This document shows, one piece after another, positions 1 through 10,368 of a DNA stretch of 64,000 nt. The DNA is taken from the NCBI GenBank assembly GCA_035578155.1, contig JAPWDM010000023.1:1-64000 (forward strand). The letters are read 5' to 3'. How positions within the stretch are numbered: the stretch's first letter is position 1; each line of letters opens with the position of its first letter. The DNA comes from Brachynemurus nebulosus. Lineage: Eukaryota > Arthropoda > Insecta > Neuroptera > Myrmeleontidae. Below the pieces are notes generated by a model. The model was given only the letters and a program-made list of their open reading frames with translations. It made no database searches and had not been told where the DNA came from. Made by a program: the position numbers and the translations under genes.

Positions 1-1159
1 AAAAAAATTGCGATCCAAAATTGTACAATATGCTAAAAAAATTAAATATATTAATTATAGCTAAGAAGAAAAATTTTAATTAAAATCGATTATAAAAATA
101 GCCAATAATTAATTATCATATTGAACTAGGTACCTTTCAACGAATTATTTATTTAAAAGAAAATTTTTCACATAGACATAAGACAAATATTATGTATCCA
201 TGTTATTATGTAAAGAAAAAAAAAAAAAAAAATAAAAAAATTTGCGATCCAAAATTATACAATATGCTAAAAAAAATTATTTATATTAATTATAGCTAAA
301 ATTAATTTTAAATTAATTTTTTTTTTTTCATTTATCATTCAGTATAAAATTTAAGATGTGCCTTTTAATCGTTAATTAAATAAATTTTAATATAAATTGG
401 ATATTTAAATAAATTTTTTAAAATTATATTACTTGGTTTTTTATTTCCTTTCTTGTAAATTTTCAGTTAATCTACACGAAAAATGGCAATTTTATTAATA
501 TTTTATTAATACAAAATCCAAAAGAAATGGGAACGCGTACTTTTTCTTAGTTAATTGTGCTTTGTTTTTTTGCACAAAATTTTAAAATTACTTTATTTTC
601 TAAAAAAACAGTGGCAACCCTACTCACCACATATATCTATAAAAAGGTATCCTACTAAAAAAAAAACCAACCACAAAACCTGTAAGTCTAACAAGTACGT
701 AACACATTAATATTTTTTTTATATATCAACATTTAATAGAATGTTAGGGGCTAAAGTGTGAGTTTTAATCCCGAGTGTGAAGTTTGTTTCCAGAAGGCCT
801 GTAAAAAAAAAAAAAAAAAACTAAAAAATAAAAAAAATTTCGATCCAAAATTGTACAATATGCTAAAAAAAATTATTTATATTAATTATAGCTAAAATTA
901 ATTTTAAATTAATTTTTTTTTTTCATTTATCATTCAGTATAAAATTTAAGATGTGCCTTTTAATCGTTAATTAAATAAATTTTTATATAAATTGGATATT
1001 TAAATAAATTTTTTAAAAATATATAATACTTGGTTTTTTATTTCCTTTCTTTAAAATTTTCAGTTAATCTACACGAAAAATGGCAATTTTATTAATATTT
1101 TATTAATGCAAAATCCAAAAGAAATGGGAACGCGTACTTTTTCTTAGTTAATTGTGCTT
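1..1159. repeat. Direct repeat, about 320 bp, two full copies and one partial
   Basis: Two near-identical copies lie at about 241-562 and 841-1159, and a shorter diverged copy starts at about 8. Each full copy begins near CGATCCAAAATT and ends near GAACGCGTAC plus a T-rich tail. The spacer at 563-840 is AT-rich and shows no gene. The copies are direct, so this looks like a local tandem or segmental duplication of an unclassified repeat. I saw no terminal inverted repeat. Confidence 0.8.
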
Positions 1160-1164
1160 ATAAT

Positions 1165-2206
1165 AAAAATCCAAAATTCCTACTTTATAAATAAACATTA
1201 ACTTTAATAACATTTTTAAATTACTTAATATGTATGTATTGCATTTGTTATAAAAGTAAGTTCATTTTTTTTAAAATTTTTAAATTTACTATTCGCCTAC
1301 TTGTCTTATAGTATAAATATAAAGCATTTAAAACACATTTTACAATACAATTGAATTCCGATGTAAAAATGGGAGAAGTGGGAGAAAAAGTAATGTGGAA
1401 TCCCTAAAAGGCACTAACTGGATACTAACTCAATATATGTACAAAATTTTAGCCCTCTAAGTTTCTTTAGAGAGTCTCAAGACGTGCTAGAAAAACGGCA
1501 AAAAATCAAGGAATTATTGGCATAAAAATCGTGGGGGTAAAGGTTAAAAGTTGAAACCTCCAAAAAGCAGTGGCTGGATATTAACTTAACCTGTATACAA
1601 AATTTCAGCCCTCTAGGTTTATTTGGGGAGATTTTGACCGGAACGAAACGGTTAAAAAACAAGAATGGGGGGGGGGGGGTAAGGGTTAAAAGTTGAGACA
1701 CCCAAAAAGCACTCCCTTAGTACTAACTCAATCCGAATACAAAATTTCAGCCCTCTAGGTTTATTTGGGTGCCCTGTGCGAGTGGTGCAAACTTCTCAAA
1801 CGTCAAAAAAGCATGAAATTGTAGCTTAAAAATGGTGGAGGTGGGGGTAAAATATTAAAACAACCAAAAAGCAGACCCTAGGTACGTTCTCTACCAACGT
1901 ACCAAATTTCAACCCTCTAAGTTAATTTTGGGGGACTGTGGGAGCGTAAGATACAGCAAAAATCATTTTTGTTCCCTCTACGCCCTCCAAATCATCCTAG
2001 GAAGCTGAATTTTAGATATGTTGTAGGTAATTGACCGAAAAATTGTTTGAAAACGTTTTATTGTTTTGTTGCGCCTCACCACCCCCCTAAAGTTTGGGTG
2101 GATCCAAAATTTGACCCCACTTTGATAATATGAGGTGCCTCGAAAATAAACCCAACTTACCAAATTTCAGCTCTTAACTCCCGTAAAGCTGCTCTACACG
2201 TAGCGG

Positions 2207-2208
<2 letters not shown>
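1165..2208 (+). repeat. Dispersed repeat with degenerate internal units
   Basis: The block contains four or five degenerate units of roughly 120 bp sharing the phrase CAGCCCTCTAGGTTTATTTG, each followed by a C-rich or G-rich run. A second copy lies in inverted orientation at 42764-43890. Both copies abut a long (TA)n run at the same end. No ORF of note is present. The family is unclassified; a non-autonomous element carrying a microsatellite at one edge is an inference. Confidence 0.7.

Positions 2209-2294
<86 letters not shown>
2209..2294. repeat. (TA)n then (GA)n microsatellite
   Basis: About 26 AT dinucleotides (2209-2260) run directly into about 17 AG dinucleotides (2261-2294). Confidence 0.95.
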
Positions 2295-2296
<2 letters not shown>

Positions 2297-2754
2297 TCTT
2301 TCATAAAGTTCGCACCATATGGGAAACTTTTTTGCTATCGATTTTTTTAAAAATATTTTAGTGGGACTAGTTGGTGCATCGGAAGAGCTAAAAACATCTT
2401 ACCCCCCGCCTGCTATTTGGCGGGAAACCGGAAATTTCAAAATTGCGAATTATGAAAAATGGTAATAATTGAAAAGTACTGATCACGTCGTCATGAAATT
2501 TTGGCGTCATATCAAAATTAGGTCTAGTTAACATATCCCGATAGCTAAATACCATAATCTGGAAAAATAAAGCCCAAAAATTTGCTTTTCCAAAATTCGA
2601 TTGTAAGTATCCCTAAATTAAACTGTTTTTTGAATTCTAGCAAAATAAAAATTATACCAATCTTTGAAGTCAGCTTATTTATAAAATCACATTTATTATC
2701 AAAATATTGCCGTAGCTATTGATCTTTCAATAAAAAAAATTAATTTTGCCATAA
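2295..2754. other. No gene seen
   Basis: AT-rich unique-looking sequence between the microsatellite and the fold-back arm. I see no long ORF, RNA gene or clear repeat here. Confidence 0.5.
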
Positions 2755-2930
2755 ATAAACACGCCTCTGTAACACTGGAGTTCTAATAAGCATGAACAAT
2801 TATCATCACTTTATTATCTTTATAATTTGTCGTAAAGATATGCAGGACGCGGATTCCATATAAAAATCCCTTAAGAATAAATCAAATAAATGAACCCCAG
2901 TCCTTTAAAACTGCTAGAAATTTTCTTAAT
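2755..2930 (+). repeat. Left arm of a diverged inverted repeat
   Basis: Read in reverse complement, this arm matches 9917-10083 with gaps. Shared blocks include TTTTAAAGGACTGGG and TAATTGTTCATGCTTATTA. The LINE at 2943-9814 sits between the two arms, so it probably inserted into the loop of an older fold-back repeat. Confidence 0.6.
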
Positions 2931-2942
2931 ATTTAACTAATT
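2931..2942. repeat. Left target-site duplication of the LINE
   Basis: ATTTAACTAATT is repeated at 9815-9826. The last two Ts merge with the poly(T) run that represents the LINE poly(A) tail, so the duplication is 10 to 12 bp. Confidence 0.85.
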
Positions 2943-2964
2943 TTTTTTTTTTTTTTTTTTTTTA

Positions 2965-3770
2965 GTTAAAATTGGGGTACTGCCGCCGGTGGATGGCGCG
3001 GTCAGCAGCACCCGGCGGCACCGCCAACAGAGGGCATGCGCCGCCATAAACGGTAAAGATAAAAACATACACAAATCAGACAGGAACACATAAATGCGAT
3101 AGACAAGGGACAGAACATACACATAATAAAATCCATCGATGGGCCCTGCCATCCCAGGGCTTAAACAGAGCGGACAGTCCTTGGTGACGGTATGATAAGT
3201 ACTAGACAGAGCGTCCGGTCACCAAGGCCTGGAAGCCATCGCTGGAACTCCCTCCGAGGTGTACAGGACCCCGGAGTGGAGAGAACCGACTAGAAATACA
3301 CAGAAAACGACTAGAGACAATATCACAGGTAAATATCACAGAGAAACTTATTGCGTCACTGGGAGGCCACAGGCCGACCAGTGAAGCAATAAGGAGTTAA
3401 AACAATACCGCTGTAGAGCCATAACAACAGGCCTACAGCGGCATAACAAAATATCACAGATAAAAACAACAATTGATGTGCCACCTAGGGTGTAAAAGGC
3501 CTTCGGTGGCACATCATTAAAAAACAATAACGGAAACAGATAACAAAGTATAAATAACAACAGTACCACTAAGGGTGTAAAAGGCCCTTAGTGGCATAAA
3601 GAGAGACTAAAAGTACCCTGCCAGACCAGCTGGAACAGGGTATTGTTAATAAATAAGACGAACACAAAAGCATTTTAACACATAAATTAAAAACATAGCT
3701 GAAATAAAAGTTTAAAATATCGGGGGAGATAAATAGAGACGACTTTGTAAAATTCAGAGATGTAAAGCCC
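2965..3770 (-). other. LINE 3' UTR with a run of stem-loops
   Basis: At least six perfect or near-perfect inverted repeats follow one another: 3179-3227 (CCTTGGTGAC with GTCACCAAGG), 3356-3384 (TCACTGG with CCAGTGA), 3408-3441 (CCGCTGTAG with CTACAGCGG), 3475-3515 (GATGTGCCACC with GGTGGCACATC), 3566-3594 (CCACTAAGGG with CCCTTAGTGG) and 3614-3642 (TACCCTG with CAGGGTA). The fourth and fifth share the inner phrase GGGTGTAAAAGG. In other LINEs the reverse transcriptase can recognise 3' UTR structure; that role here is inference. Confidence 0.75.
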
Positions 3771-6700
3771 CTACAGTCTCTGAAGAAGATTCGAATTTCT
3801 CAGAAATTCAATCATCTTTCTTTCAGAGACCGAATCATACCTTAAAGCGTTGGCTACATTATTCGGGAGCTGCAACCTCTGGCGCAATGGCTCAAAGGTT
3901 ACACATTCCTCAACTATATGCCTCACGGTCAGCGCCGTCCCGCAGGCGGCGCACCTTGGCTGATCCTCACCGGCGAGAAGATGACGATGTGTTAACGCCG
4001 TGTGGCCCAAGCGTAAACGTGTCAGGGCCACACTCTCTCGCCGGCTCAGATTTACAGGTGCCGGAGTTCTTCGGACCTCAGGTTTCACCTGTTTGAGCTT
4101 CGCCGTGAGGTTGTTCCACTCACGTTGCCATTTCTGATCGATCGCCGATCTAATGCACACTCTCAGATCCTCTGGGCGAATGGCAATGTCCTGTGGCTCA
4201 CCGACTTCGGCTGCGTGACGTGCTGCCTGGTCGGCGAGTTCATTGCCAGGTATCCCCACATGTCCGGGAATCCAAAAGAAGGTGATAGACTTTTGGCGGA
4301 GCATGTAGAGACACGTTCGGATGTTTTGCACCAGTGGATCGATGGTATGAGAGTGGCAGATCGCTTGCAACGCGCTCAACGAGTCGGAACAAATGAGGAA
4401 TGCGCTGTCTTCGGATGTTCGACAGAATCGCAGGGCTTGCAAAATCGCAAATAACTCCGCAGTATACACAGTGGCCTGGGGAGGAAGTGTCCAAGCGTGA
4501 GGATCGTCACGAATGACGATGGCACTTCCCACACCGGTAGCTGTTTTGGAACCGTCTGTGTATATGCAGAGAGAGTCAAGTTCGCTAATGATCTCATAAA
4601 AGCGGGATCGATATTCGAATGAACTGGTCTCCTCCTTGTTGAGACCAGTCAGGTCGAAACGACACCTTACGTTAGGGATCAGCCAAGGAGGTACTTCCAT
4701 AGGACGTTTGGGAAGTACCTTGGCGAACTGTAAGTGTAGACTCTCTAATAACTCCTGCGTTCGAACGGCCACTGGTCGACTTATGGTGGGACGTCGACCG
4801 TAGAGCCCCTGTAAACGGTATCTGAACAGAGTCGGGTAGTTTATATGTGTAGGTGTTGCATATACCCCCGCTGCATAATTGAGCAAGAGACGCTCACGTC
4901 TCAGTCGCAGCGGAGGAAGGCCCGACTCTACGCAGAGGCTCATAGAAGGGCTCGTTCGAAATGCTCCCGTAGCCAGTCGTATGCCTGCATGGTGAACAGG
5001 ATCTAGGAGTAGAAGCGCAGACGCCCGGGCGGAGGAGTAAGCAATGCTGCCGTAATCAATCCTAGTCAGAACTAGCGATCGATACAGGCGAAGCAACGAC
5101 TCCCGGCCCGCACCCCACGATGCACCAGCCAAGCACTTAAGCATGTTTATTGTCCTACGACAACTCGCAGCTAAGGCTTGGAGGTGTGGGCGCCACGTAA
5201 GTTGTTTGTCAAAAATAAGTCCTAGAAACCTGACGCTATCAACGCACTGAAGGTTGAATCCTTTTAAAGTGAGGACAGGATCCGGATGTGCGCTGCGCTT
5301 TCTGCAGAAGTGAACCACCGATGTTTTTTGAGGTGAGAAACGAAAGCCAACAGCTTCTGCAGAAGTCACCACTTCGTTGATGCCTTGTTGCAGCCGTTGT
5401 TGGATATCCTCGATGGAATCGGCTGCATAGAATATGGTTAGGTCATCAACGTACAAGCAACGACGAATTGGGGCTGAAGCTGCAATATGACTGACTGCGA
5501 TGGAGAACAAGGTGACACTAATGGTGGAACCTTGAGGAACACCATTCTCCTGGGAGTGGGTCTCAGAGTCAGTGTCACCTACCCGGACACGAAAAGAACG
5601 GTCAGTCAGAAAACTTTTTACGAACTGAGGGAGGTTACCTCTTAAACCCCAGTCGTGCAGCTTCTTGAGAATGCCATACCTCCAGGTCATATCATAAGCT
5701 TTCTCCAAATCGAAGAACACGGCCACAAGGTGTTTTCGTTGGAGAAAGGCGTCTTGAATGGCATTCTCGAGGCGAACAAGATGGTCCGTAGTCGAATGGT
5801 ATCGGCGAAACCCACATTGATGTTTAGGTATAAGGTTGTGGGATTCCAGCCACCAGACGAGACGGTTGTTCACCATTTTTTCCAATACCTTGCTGAAACA
5901 GCAAGTCAAGGATATTGGACGGTAGCTAGTTAGTTGCGATGAATCTTTACCCTCTTTTAGCAGCGGAATGATGGTAGCTTCTCGCCACTGCGGAGGGTAA
6001 GCGCCTTGCCTAAAAATTTCGTTATACAAATCCAGTAACCTACACTTACCAGGATAAGGCAGGTTCCGGATCATGGCGTAGGGGATCTCATCAGGTCCAG
6101 GGGAAGTATCCCCAGATCCCCGAAGCGCCTCCAGTAATTCTTGTATAGAAAACGGTTGGTTGTACTGGAGGGATTCATCTGAGAAAAAATCAAGATCGTT
6201 TTGTTCGTGTTCGATCTTGATCCGCAGGAAGTCCGGGTCATAGTTTTGGGAGCCACTGACGCGCTCAAAGTGCTTAGCTAAGCAATTAGCTATTTCTGCG
6301 CGTTCAGTGATGTTCCGACCGTCGACGACGAGAAGGGAGGGCATAGGTGAACGGGAATATTTCCCAGTAATGGCCCTCACTCTTCTCCATACCTCTGAGG
6401 TGGTCGTGGAGGTGTTTATGGCCGAAACATATTGCTCCCATGATAGCCTCTTTTGTTCTTTAATTGTGCGTTTACAGCGTGCTTGAGCACGCTTGTACGC
6501 TGTCACATTTTCCTGCGTGGGGCGACGTCTGAGTTCGTGGTACGCCCGCTTTTTCTCTGCAACTGCTACACTGACGACTTCATTCCACCATGGTACTTGA
6601 TGTTTGGGTGGAATGTTGGACGACTTCGGTATACTCGTATATGCTGCTTCATTGACACTGGAGGACATTTTCTCCACATCATCTTCTACGTCTCCAGTCA

Positions 6701-7433
6701 GGTCGGGTGTACGGAATGAATTAGCGTACATTTCCCAATCGGCTTGACGAAGACGCCATCTCGGCGAAGACGAATGTGGAGTCATCGGCATGGTACTATT
6801 TAAAATAATAGGTATATGGTCGCTACCGTATGAGTCTGACGCCAGCGTCCACTCATAACGGTGCGCCATAACCGGTGAGCAAAGTGACAAGTCGATAGCC
6901 GACAACTCACCGGTCCTTGCATTAATAAATGTACCTTCACCGGTATTCAACAAGACCGTTTCAGACTCATCTAGAAAACGTTCGATGAGTCTTCCACGGG
7001 CGTCTCTCGTGCTACAACCCCACATGGGGCTGTGAGCATTAAAATCTCCTAGTAACAAAAATGGACGTGGTAACTGTAAGGTAAGCTCGGTCAGGGTTTC
7101 GACATTCCAGTCAAAGTCTGGTAAATAGACCGAGCATACTGTGAACTGTGGCGGTTTCAGTATTTGTATTGCAATAGCTTGTAGGGGGGTGTTTAATGGA
7201 TGGTCCCGGAATGGGACGCCATCTTTAATGATGATGGCAGCACCCCCCTTCGCCCGGATGTCTGGCTGTACATTGTGCCGGCGGATGTGATAGTTTCTTA
7301 TTGAAAATGGTTCCGCCGGCTTTAAATGTGTTTCTTGTAAGCACACGCACATGGGCGTGTGCTCAGCCAGAAGCATCTGCAATTCACAGTAATGATGTTT
7401 TACACCATTACAGTTCCATTGAATAATCGCCAT
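3771..7433 (-). CDS. LINE ORF2: endonuclease, reverse transcriptase, RNase H
   Basis: The 1220-residue polyprotein copies its own RNA into the genome by target-primed reverse transcription. Residues 1-230 form an apurinic-type endonuclease (QWNCNG at 5-10, QETHLK at 33-38, GDFNAH at 129-134, SDHIPI at 204-209). The reverse transcriptase spans about 480-760, with SYRPISL, FDLEKAYD at 574-581 and the catalytic YVDD at 661-664. RNase H follows: YTDGS (Asp960), TAEL (Glu993), SDSLSAL (Asp1017) and NELAD (Asp1068), so all four acidic residues are present. A C-terminal CCHC motif (C1161, C1164, H1172, C1177) ends the protein. The ATG at 7433 lies just before the endonuclease core and 38 bp after ORF1. 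No stop or frameshift was seen. Confidence 0.95.
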   Translation of the reverse strand: MAIIQWNCNGVKHHYCELQMLLAEHTPMCVCLQETHLKPAEPFSIRNYHIRRHNVQPDIRAKGGAAIIIKDGVPFRDHPLNTPLQAIAIQILKPPQFTVCSVYLPDFDWNVETLTELTLQLPRPFLLLGDFNAHSPMWGCSTRDARGRLIERFLDESETVLLNTGEGTFINARTGELSAIDLSLCSPVMAHRYEWTLASDSYGSDHIPIILNSTMPMTPHSSSPRWRLRQADWEMYANSFRTPDLTGDVEDDVEKMSSSVNEAAYTSIPKSSNIPPKHQVPWWNEVVSVAVAEKKRAYHELRRRPTQENVTAYKRAQARCKRTIKEQKRLSWEQYVSAINTSTTTSEVWRRVRAITGKYSRSPMPSLLVVDGRNITERAEIANCLAKHFERVSGSQNYDPDFLRIKIEHEQNDLDFFSDESLQYNQPFSIQELLEALRGSGDTSPGPDEIPYAMIRNLPYPGKCRLLDLYNEIFRQGAYPPQWREATIIPLLKEGKDSSQLTSYRPISLTCCFSKVLEKMVNNRLVWWLESHNLIPKHQCGFRRYHSTTDHLVRLENAIQDAFLQRKHLVAVFFDLEKAYDMTWRYGILKKLHDWGLRGNLPQFVKSFLTDRSFRVRVGDTDSETHSQENGVPQGSTISVTLFSIAVSHIAASAPIRRCLYVDDLTIFYAADSIEDIQQRLQQGINEVVTSAEAVGFRFSPQKTSVVHFCRKRSAHPDPVLTLKGFNLQCVDSVRFLGLIFDKQLTWRPHLQALAASCRRTINMLKCLAGASWGAGRESLLRLYRSLVLTRIDYGSIAYSSARASALLLLDPVHHAGIRLATGAFRTSPSMSLCVESGLPPLRLRRERLLLNYAAGVYATPTHINYPTLFRYRLQGLYGRRPTISRPVAVRTQELLESLHLQFAKVLPKRPMEVPPWLIPNVRCRFDLTGLNKEETSSFEYRSRFYEIISELDSLCIYTDGSKTATGVGSAIVIRDDPHAWTLPPQATVYTAELFAILQALRFCRTSEDSAFLICSDSLSALQAICHSHTIDPLVQNIRTCLYMLRQKSITFFWIPGHVGIPGNELADQAARHAAEVGEPQDIAIRPEDLRVCIRSAIDQKWQREWNNLTAKLKQVKPEVRRTPAPVNLSRRESVALTRLRLGHTALTHRHLLAGEDQPRCAACGTALTVRHIVEECVTFEPLRQRLQLPNNVANALRYDSVSERKMIEFLRNSNLLQRL

Positions 7434-7471
7434 TTTTGCTACTACGTAGGGTTGCTCCCTAGGAAGTGTGG

Positions 7472-9112
7472 CTACTTCCTAGGTTTCCCCTTTGGCCAGC
7501 CTTTCTTTTTTTTTGTCGTTCGCACCTCGGCGTCCGAGTTATCGGACTCAGTAGCCGAGGTGTTTGTATATGCGTCGGACGTCGGGCGTTTGACACCCGT
7601 CCGTACCGACGCTGTCGACAAGTCCGAGTCGCTCACTGGTGTTGGTACTGAGCGACTCGGGAGGGGGGTGACCGGACGTTCGGGTGTGCCCGGTCCGGAT
7701 GGTGCCGTTGGTCGTTGTGGCAGTGGCACCATCGATTGTGGAGGCAGCATGGTTTCTGCCTCCGAGGTGGTTGTGGAGGGTCCCTTTTTTGGGGACCTTG
7801 GTTTTACCACCTCCTTCTCCCCCTCACTGTGACGTCTTCTGCCTGACGGTGATTTCTTCGGTGACTTCTTTGGAGAAGACGTCACAGTTCTCACAATGGG
7901 TCCCTGAGGGGTGGTTGTCAACACCCTCTTGGCCTCAGAGACCTTAGCTGGCGCTGCGGCTGATGTGGGAGTAGGGCCAGCTACACCCACAGAGCGCATG
8001 AGACTTTCTTGCATACGTTGCATCGTAAGTTGCATCTGTCTCATGGCTTCTTTAATTTCTTTAATCTCGCCATTCTTCTCAGCCGCTGTTGGGGCGGGGG
8101 CTGCAACAGTGCGTGCATAACCATCCAAGGCCGAGCGACGGGGCATGTTGCCCAGAAGCTTGCGTTTTGCCTCTGGATAGCTTAGCTTTTCCAGGGCCCT
8201 CAGCTCTTGGATGGCTGATTCCTGTTTGAAGATGGGGCAATTCCTCGACTTGGCAGAGTGATTGCCCCCACAGTTTATGCATTTGATTGGCTCGTCACAT
8301 GGCCGTCCTTCATGTAACGGCCTGCCACACACGCAAATCTGTTGCTCGACGCTACATTTTTGACTTACATGTCCGTATTTCTGGCAATTAAAACACCTCA
8401 TTGGTGCCGGAATATACGGACGAACGTCGATTTTTTCGAAGAGGCCTAAGACTACCTCTTTTGGTAGGGTAGTCTTATTGAATGTTAACATGATTAGGGG
8501 AGAATTCGGGTATTTATTCCCCCTATTAAATTTAAGCCTCCTCGCTTCTATTACCCCCTGTGAAGACATCTCCGACACTATCTCTTCAAGGGTGCAATAC
8601 GCTAGTGAGGGGTGCATGATTACGCCCCGGGAGTAGTTTAATACTCCATGGGGAGTCACCTCCACTGCGTATTGCCCGAGATTCTTTAAACTAATGAGTT
8701 TCTCGGATTGTGCCGCTGAGAATGCCTCCACGAGCAACCCTTTGCCCGACAGTTTAGCATTCTTAACATGCCCAATAAAATCTCTAACTAATTTTGCCAA
8801 CTGGAAGGGACTCATCTTACTGAAGTCTCCTTCCGTTGGTTTTATTACTAAAAATTTAATAAAACTTGCAGCTTGCTCTCTTGGGGCGTCAATTGGAATT
8901 TGACGCCCACGACGATTCCCTTTTTTGGGGGGAGGGTTACCCCTTTTGGACACTGTACTCGCCCCGCTAGTTTGCGGTGCGGGTACATTGGACGCGGTAG
9001 CGGGACGTGTCTCGCTACCAGAGCTCACACCAGATGACGGTGGTGGAGCCGGGTTCGCGTCCGGTTTGGAGGGCCCGGACTCGCCCTTTTTAGTATGATT
9101 TTCTTCTCCCAT
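7472..9112 (-). CDS. LINE ORF1: gag-like nucleic-acid-binding protein
   Basis: ORF1 of the same LINE. The open frame extends a little upstream (to 9157), but the first true ATG is at 9112, giving 546 residues. The N terminus is rich in Pro, Ser and Thr. A central globular region at about 80-235 resembles the RNA-binding fold region of I-type ORF1 proteins. Three zinc knuckles follow: C240-C243-H248-C253, C260-C262-H267-C272 and C278-C281-H285-C292. The C-terminal part is low complexity (Pro, Ser, Thr) with short basic runs, including a Lys-rich stretch at the very end. The likely role is coating LINE RNA as a ribonucleoprotein and nuclear delivery, known for this class; the assignment rests on knuckle pattern and position. 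Confidence 0.92.
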   Translation of the reverse strand: MGEENHTKKGESGPSKPDANPAPPPSSGVSSGSETRPATASNVPAPQTSGASTVSKRGNPPPKKGNRRGRQIPIDAPREQAASFIKFLVIKPTEGDFSKMSPFQLAKLVRDFIGHVKNAKLSGKGLLVEAFSAAQSEKLISLKNLGQYAVEVTPHGVLNYSRGVIMHPSLAYCTLEEIVSEMSSQGVIEARRLKFNRGNKYPNSPLIMLTFNKTTLPKEVVLGLFEKIDVRPYIPAPMRCFNCQKYGHVSQKCSVEQQICVCGRPLHEGRPCDEPIKCINCGGNHSAKSRNCPIFKQESAIQELRALEKLSYPEAKRKLLGNMPRRSALDGYARTVAAPAPTAAEKNGEIKEIKEAMRQMQLTMQRMQESLMRSVGVAGPTPTSAAAPAKVSEAKRVLTTTPQGPIVRTVTSSPKKSPKKSPSGRRRHSEGEKEVVKPRSPKKGPSTTTSEAETMLPPQSMVPLPQRPTAPSGPGTPERPVTPLPSRSVPTPVSDSDLSTASVRTGVKRPTSDAYTNTSATESDNSDAEVRTTKKKKGWPKGKPRK

Positions 9113-9814
9113 AAAAGTACGACAAAAAAATCCCCCACCCCGCTCCCCACCCTCCACGGAGCCTCATAAGGGACGTGGGACTCCCACGCCAGGGATACGG
9201 GAATGAGGGGCCCTAGGGACGAAGCCCATTGCCCCAGTGACACGCACGACCCCGGGGCGCTCGAAGTTACTGCGGCCGGTGCATAACCGCAGCCACGGTC
9301 TATGCTTGAAGCCAGGGCCGAAGTGAAGTGTTGTTCCACCGTACTCGCAAGTACGGCTTCCCTCAGTCACCAGGATCCCCTTTTCCAAACAACGCCGCTA
9401 AGCCACACACGAGCTAGTGTGGGTCCCGAAGATGACTTGAAGTTGGGACAACAAAGAAGAACGAAAACAAAACAAAACCAAAAACAAAAAAGAAACCAAA
9501 GATAAAAGAAAACCTGAAACAAAAAGAAATAAAAATAACGAAAACAAAAAATAATAAAAAAAGAAACGAAATAATAAAATAGGATAATAAATGAACTTTC
9601 GAGGATTACTCCTCTAGATCCGGCATCTTTTGTGAAAACAGTGGTACCTCGAGAAGGAAAGGTGCCGATCTTGGGTAGTCAGAGGCTAATGGAATCCGAA
9701 GATTACTGTATTGCGCATAAACTACCCCTGGAACCCTTAGCCTCCTTGACACCAATGGGGGATAAATATCCCTCACGGGTGCCAAGGGCAGCTGCTATAG
9801 GTGTCCTCACCACC
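9113..9814 (-). promoter_or_regulatory. LINE 5' UTR, expected internal promoter region
   Basis: About 700 bp between the inferred 5' end and the ORF1 ATG. LINEs of this class normally carry an internal promoter here. I cannot point to a specific initiator or downstream element. The stretch at about 9440-9600 is purine-rich and almost lacks T. Confidence 0.5.
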
Positions 9815-9826
9815 ATTTAACTAATT
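9815..9826. repeat. Right target-site duplication of the LINE
   Basis: ATTTAACTAATT, identical to 2931-2942; it fixes the LINE 5' end at 9814. Confidence 0.85.
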
Positions 9827-9916
9827 ATTATTATTAATATTATCAATATTGCTATGAATTTTGTGTATCATGGCTATATCGATAATAAATTTTATTAATA
9901 AGATATTAGATAGTAA

Positions 9917-10165
9917 TTACCAAAAATTCTAGTAATTTTAAAGGACTGGGATATCATTTTTTTGAACTATTCTTAGGAAATTTTTCTATGAAATTAGCGT
10001 AATAAGTATCTTTGCTACTAGCTATAAAGAAAATACAGTAATAATAATTGTTCATGCTTATTAAAACTCCCCTACTCTCGCCTCTCGCCGTTCTGATCGT
10101 ATAGGCTGTATAAGTCTAATTTTTTTCAAGGAAAAAGTCGACTAAAAAAAAAAAATGATAATTGC
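9917..10165 (+). repeat. Right fold-back arm and a shared dispersed block
   Basis: 9917-10083 is the partner of 2755-2930. The adjoining part (about 10073-10160, with CTACTCTCGCCTCTCGCCGT and a run ending in GTCGACT) recurs in inverted orientation at about 42570-42650. No coding potential is evident. Confidence 0.6.
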
Positions 10166-10368
10166 AATAATTTAAATAGTATAATGTCCAGTAATATTAG
10201 GTTGTTAGAATATTTTTGTATCCAAAAACTAAGTTAATGTATTATTTATATAGAGATAGTAATCGGGGACAAAAAATAAATGAAGGAAAATTAAATAAGG
10301 GAGAAAATTATTAATAAAATATTTGTTTAATTAAACAATTACCTATATGATTAATTTTTTACTTATGC

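Larger units (their letters stand above)
2943..9814 (-). mobile_element. Full-length I-type non-LTR retrotransposon
   Basis: This is a complete LINE on the minus strand: a 5' UTR of about 700 bp, ORF1 (gag-like, CCHC knuckles), a 38-bp gap, ORF2 (endonuclease, reverse transcriptase, RNase H), a 3' UTR of about 800 bp and a poly(A) tail seen as poly(T) at 2941-2963. It is bounded by a 12-bp target-site duplication. The RNase H domain together with three ORF1 knuckles points to the I superfamily (I/Nimb-like) rather than RTE or CR1. Both ORFs are uninterrupted, so the insertion is probably young and may be competent. Its base composition is clearly richer in G and C than the surrounding DNA. 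Confidence 0.92.

Noticed and set aside
3887..6719. Plus-strand open frames across the LINE
   Set aside because: They overlap ORF2 on the opposite strand, have no domains and follow from its codon bias.
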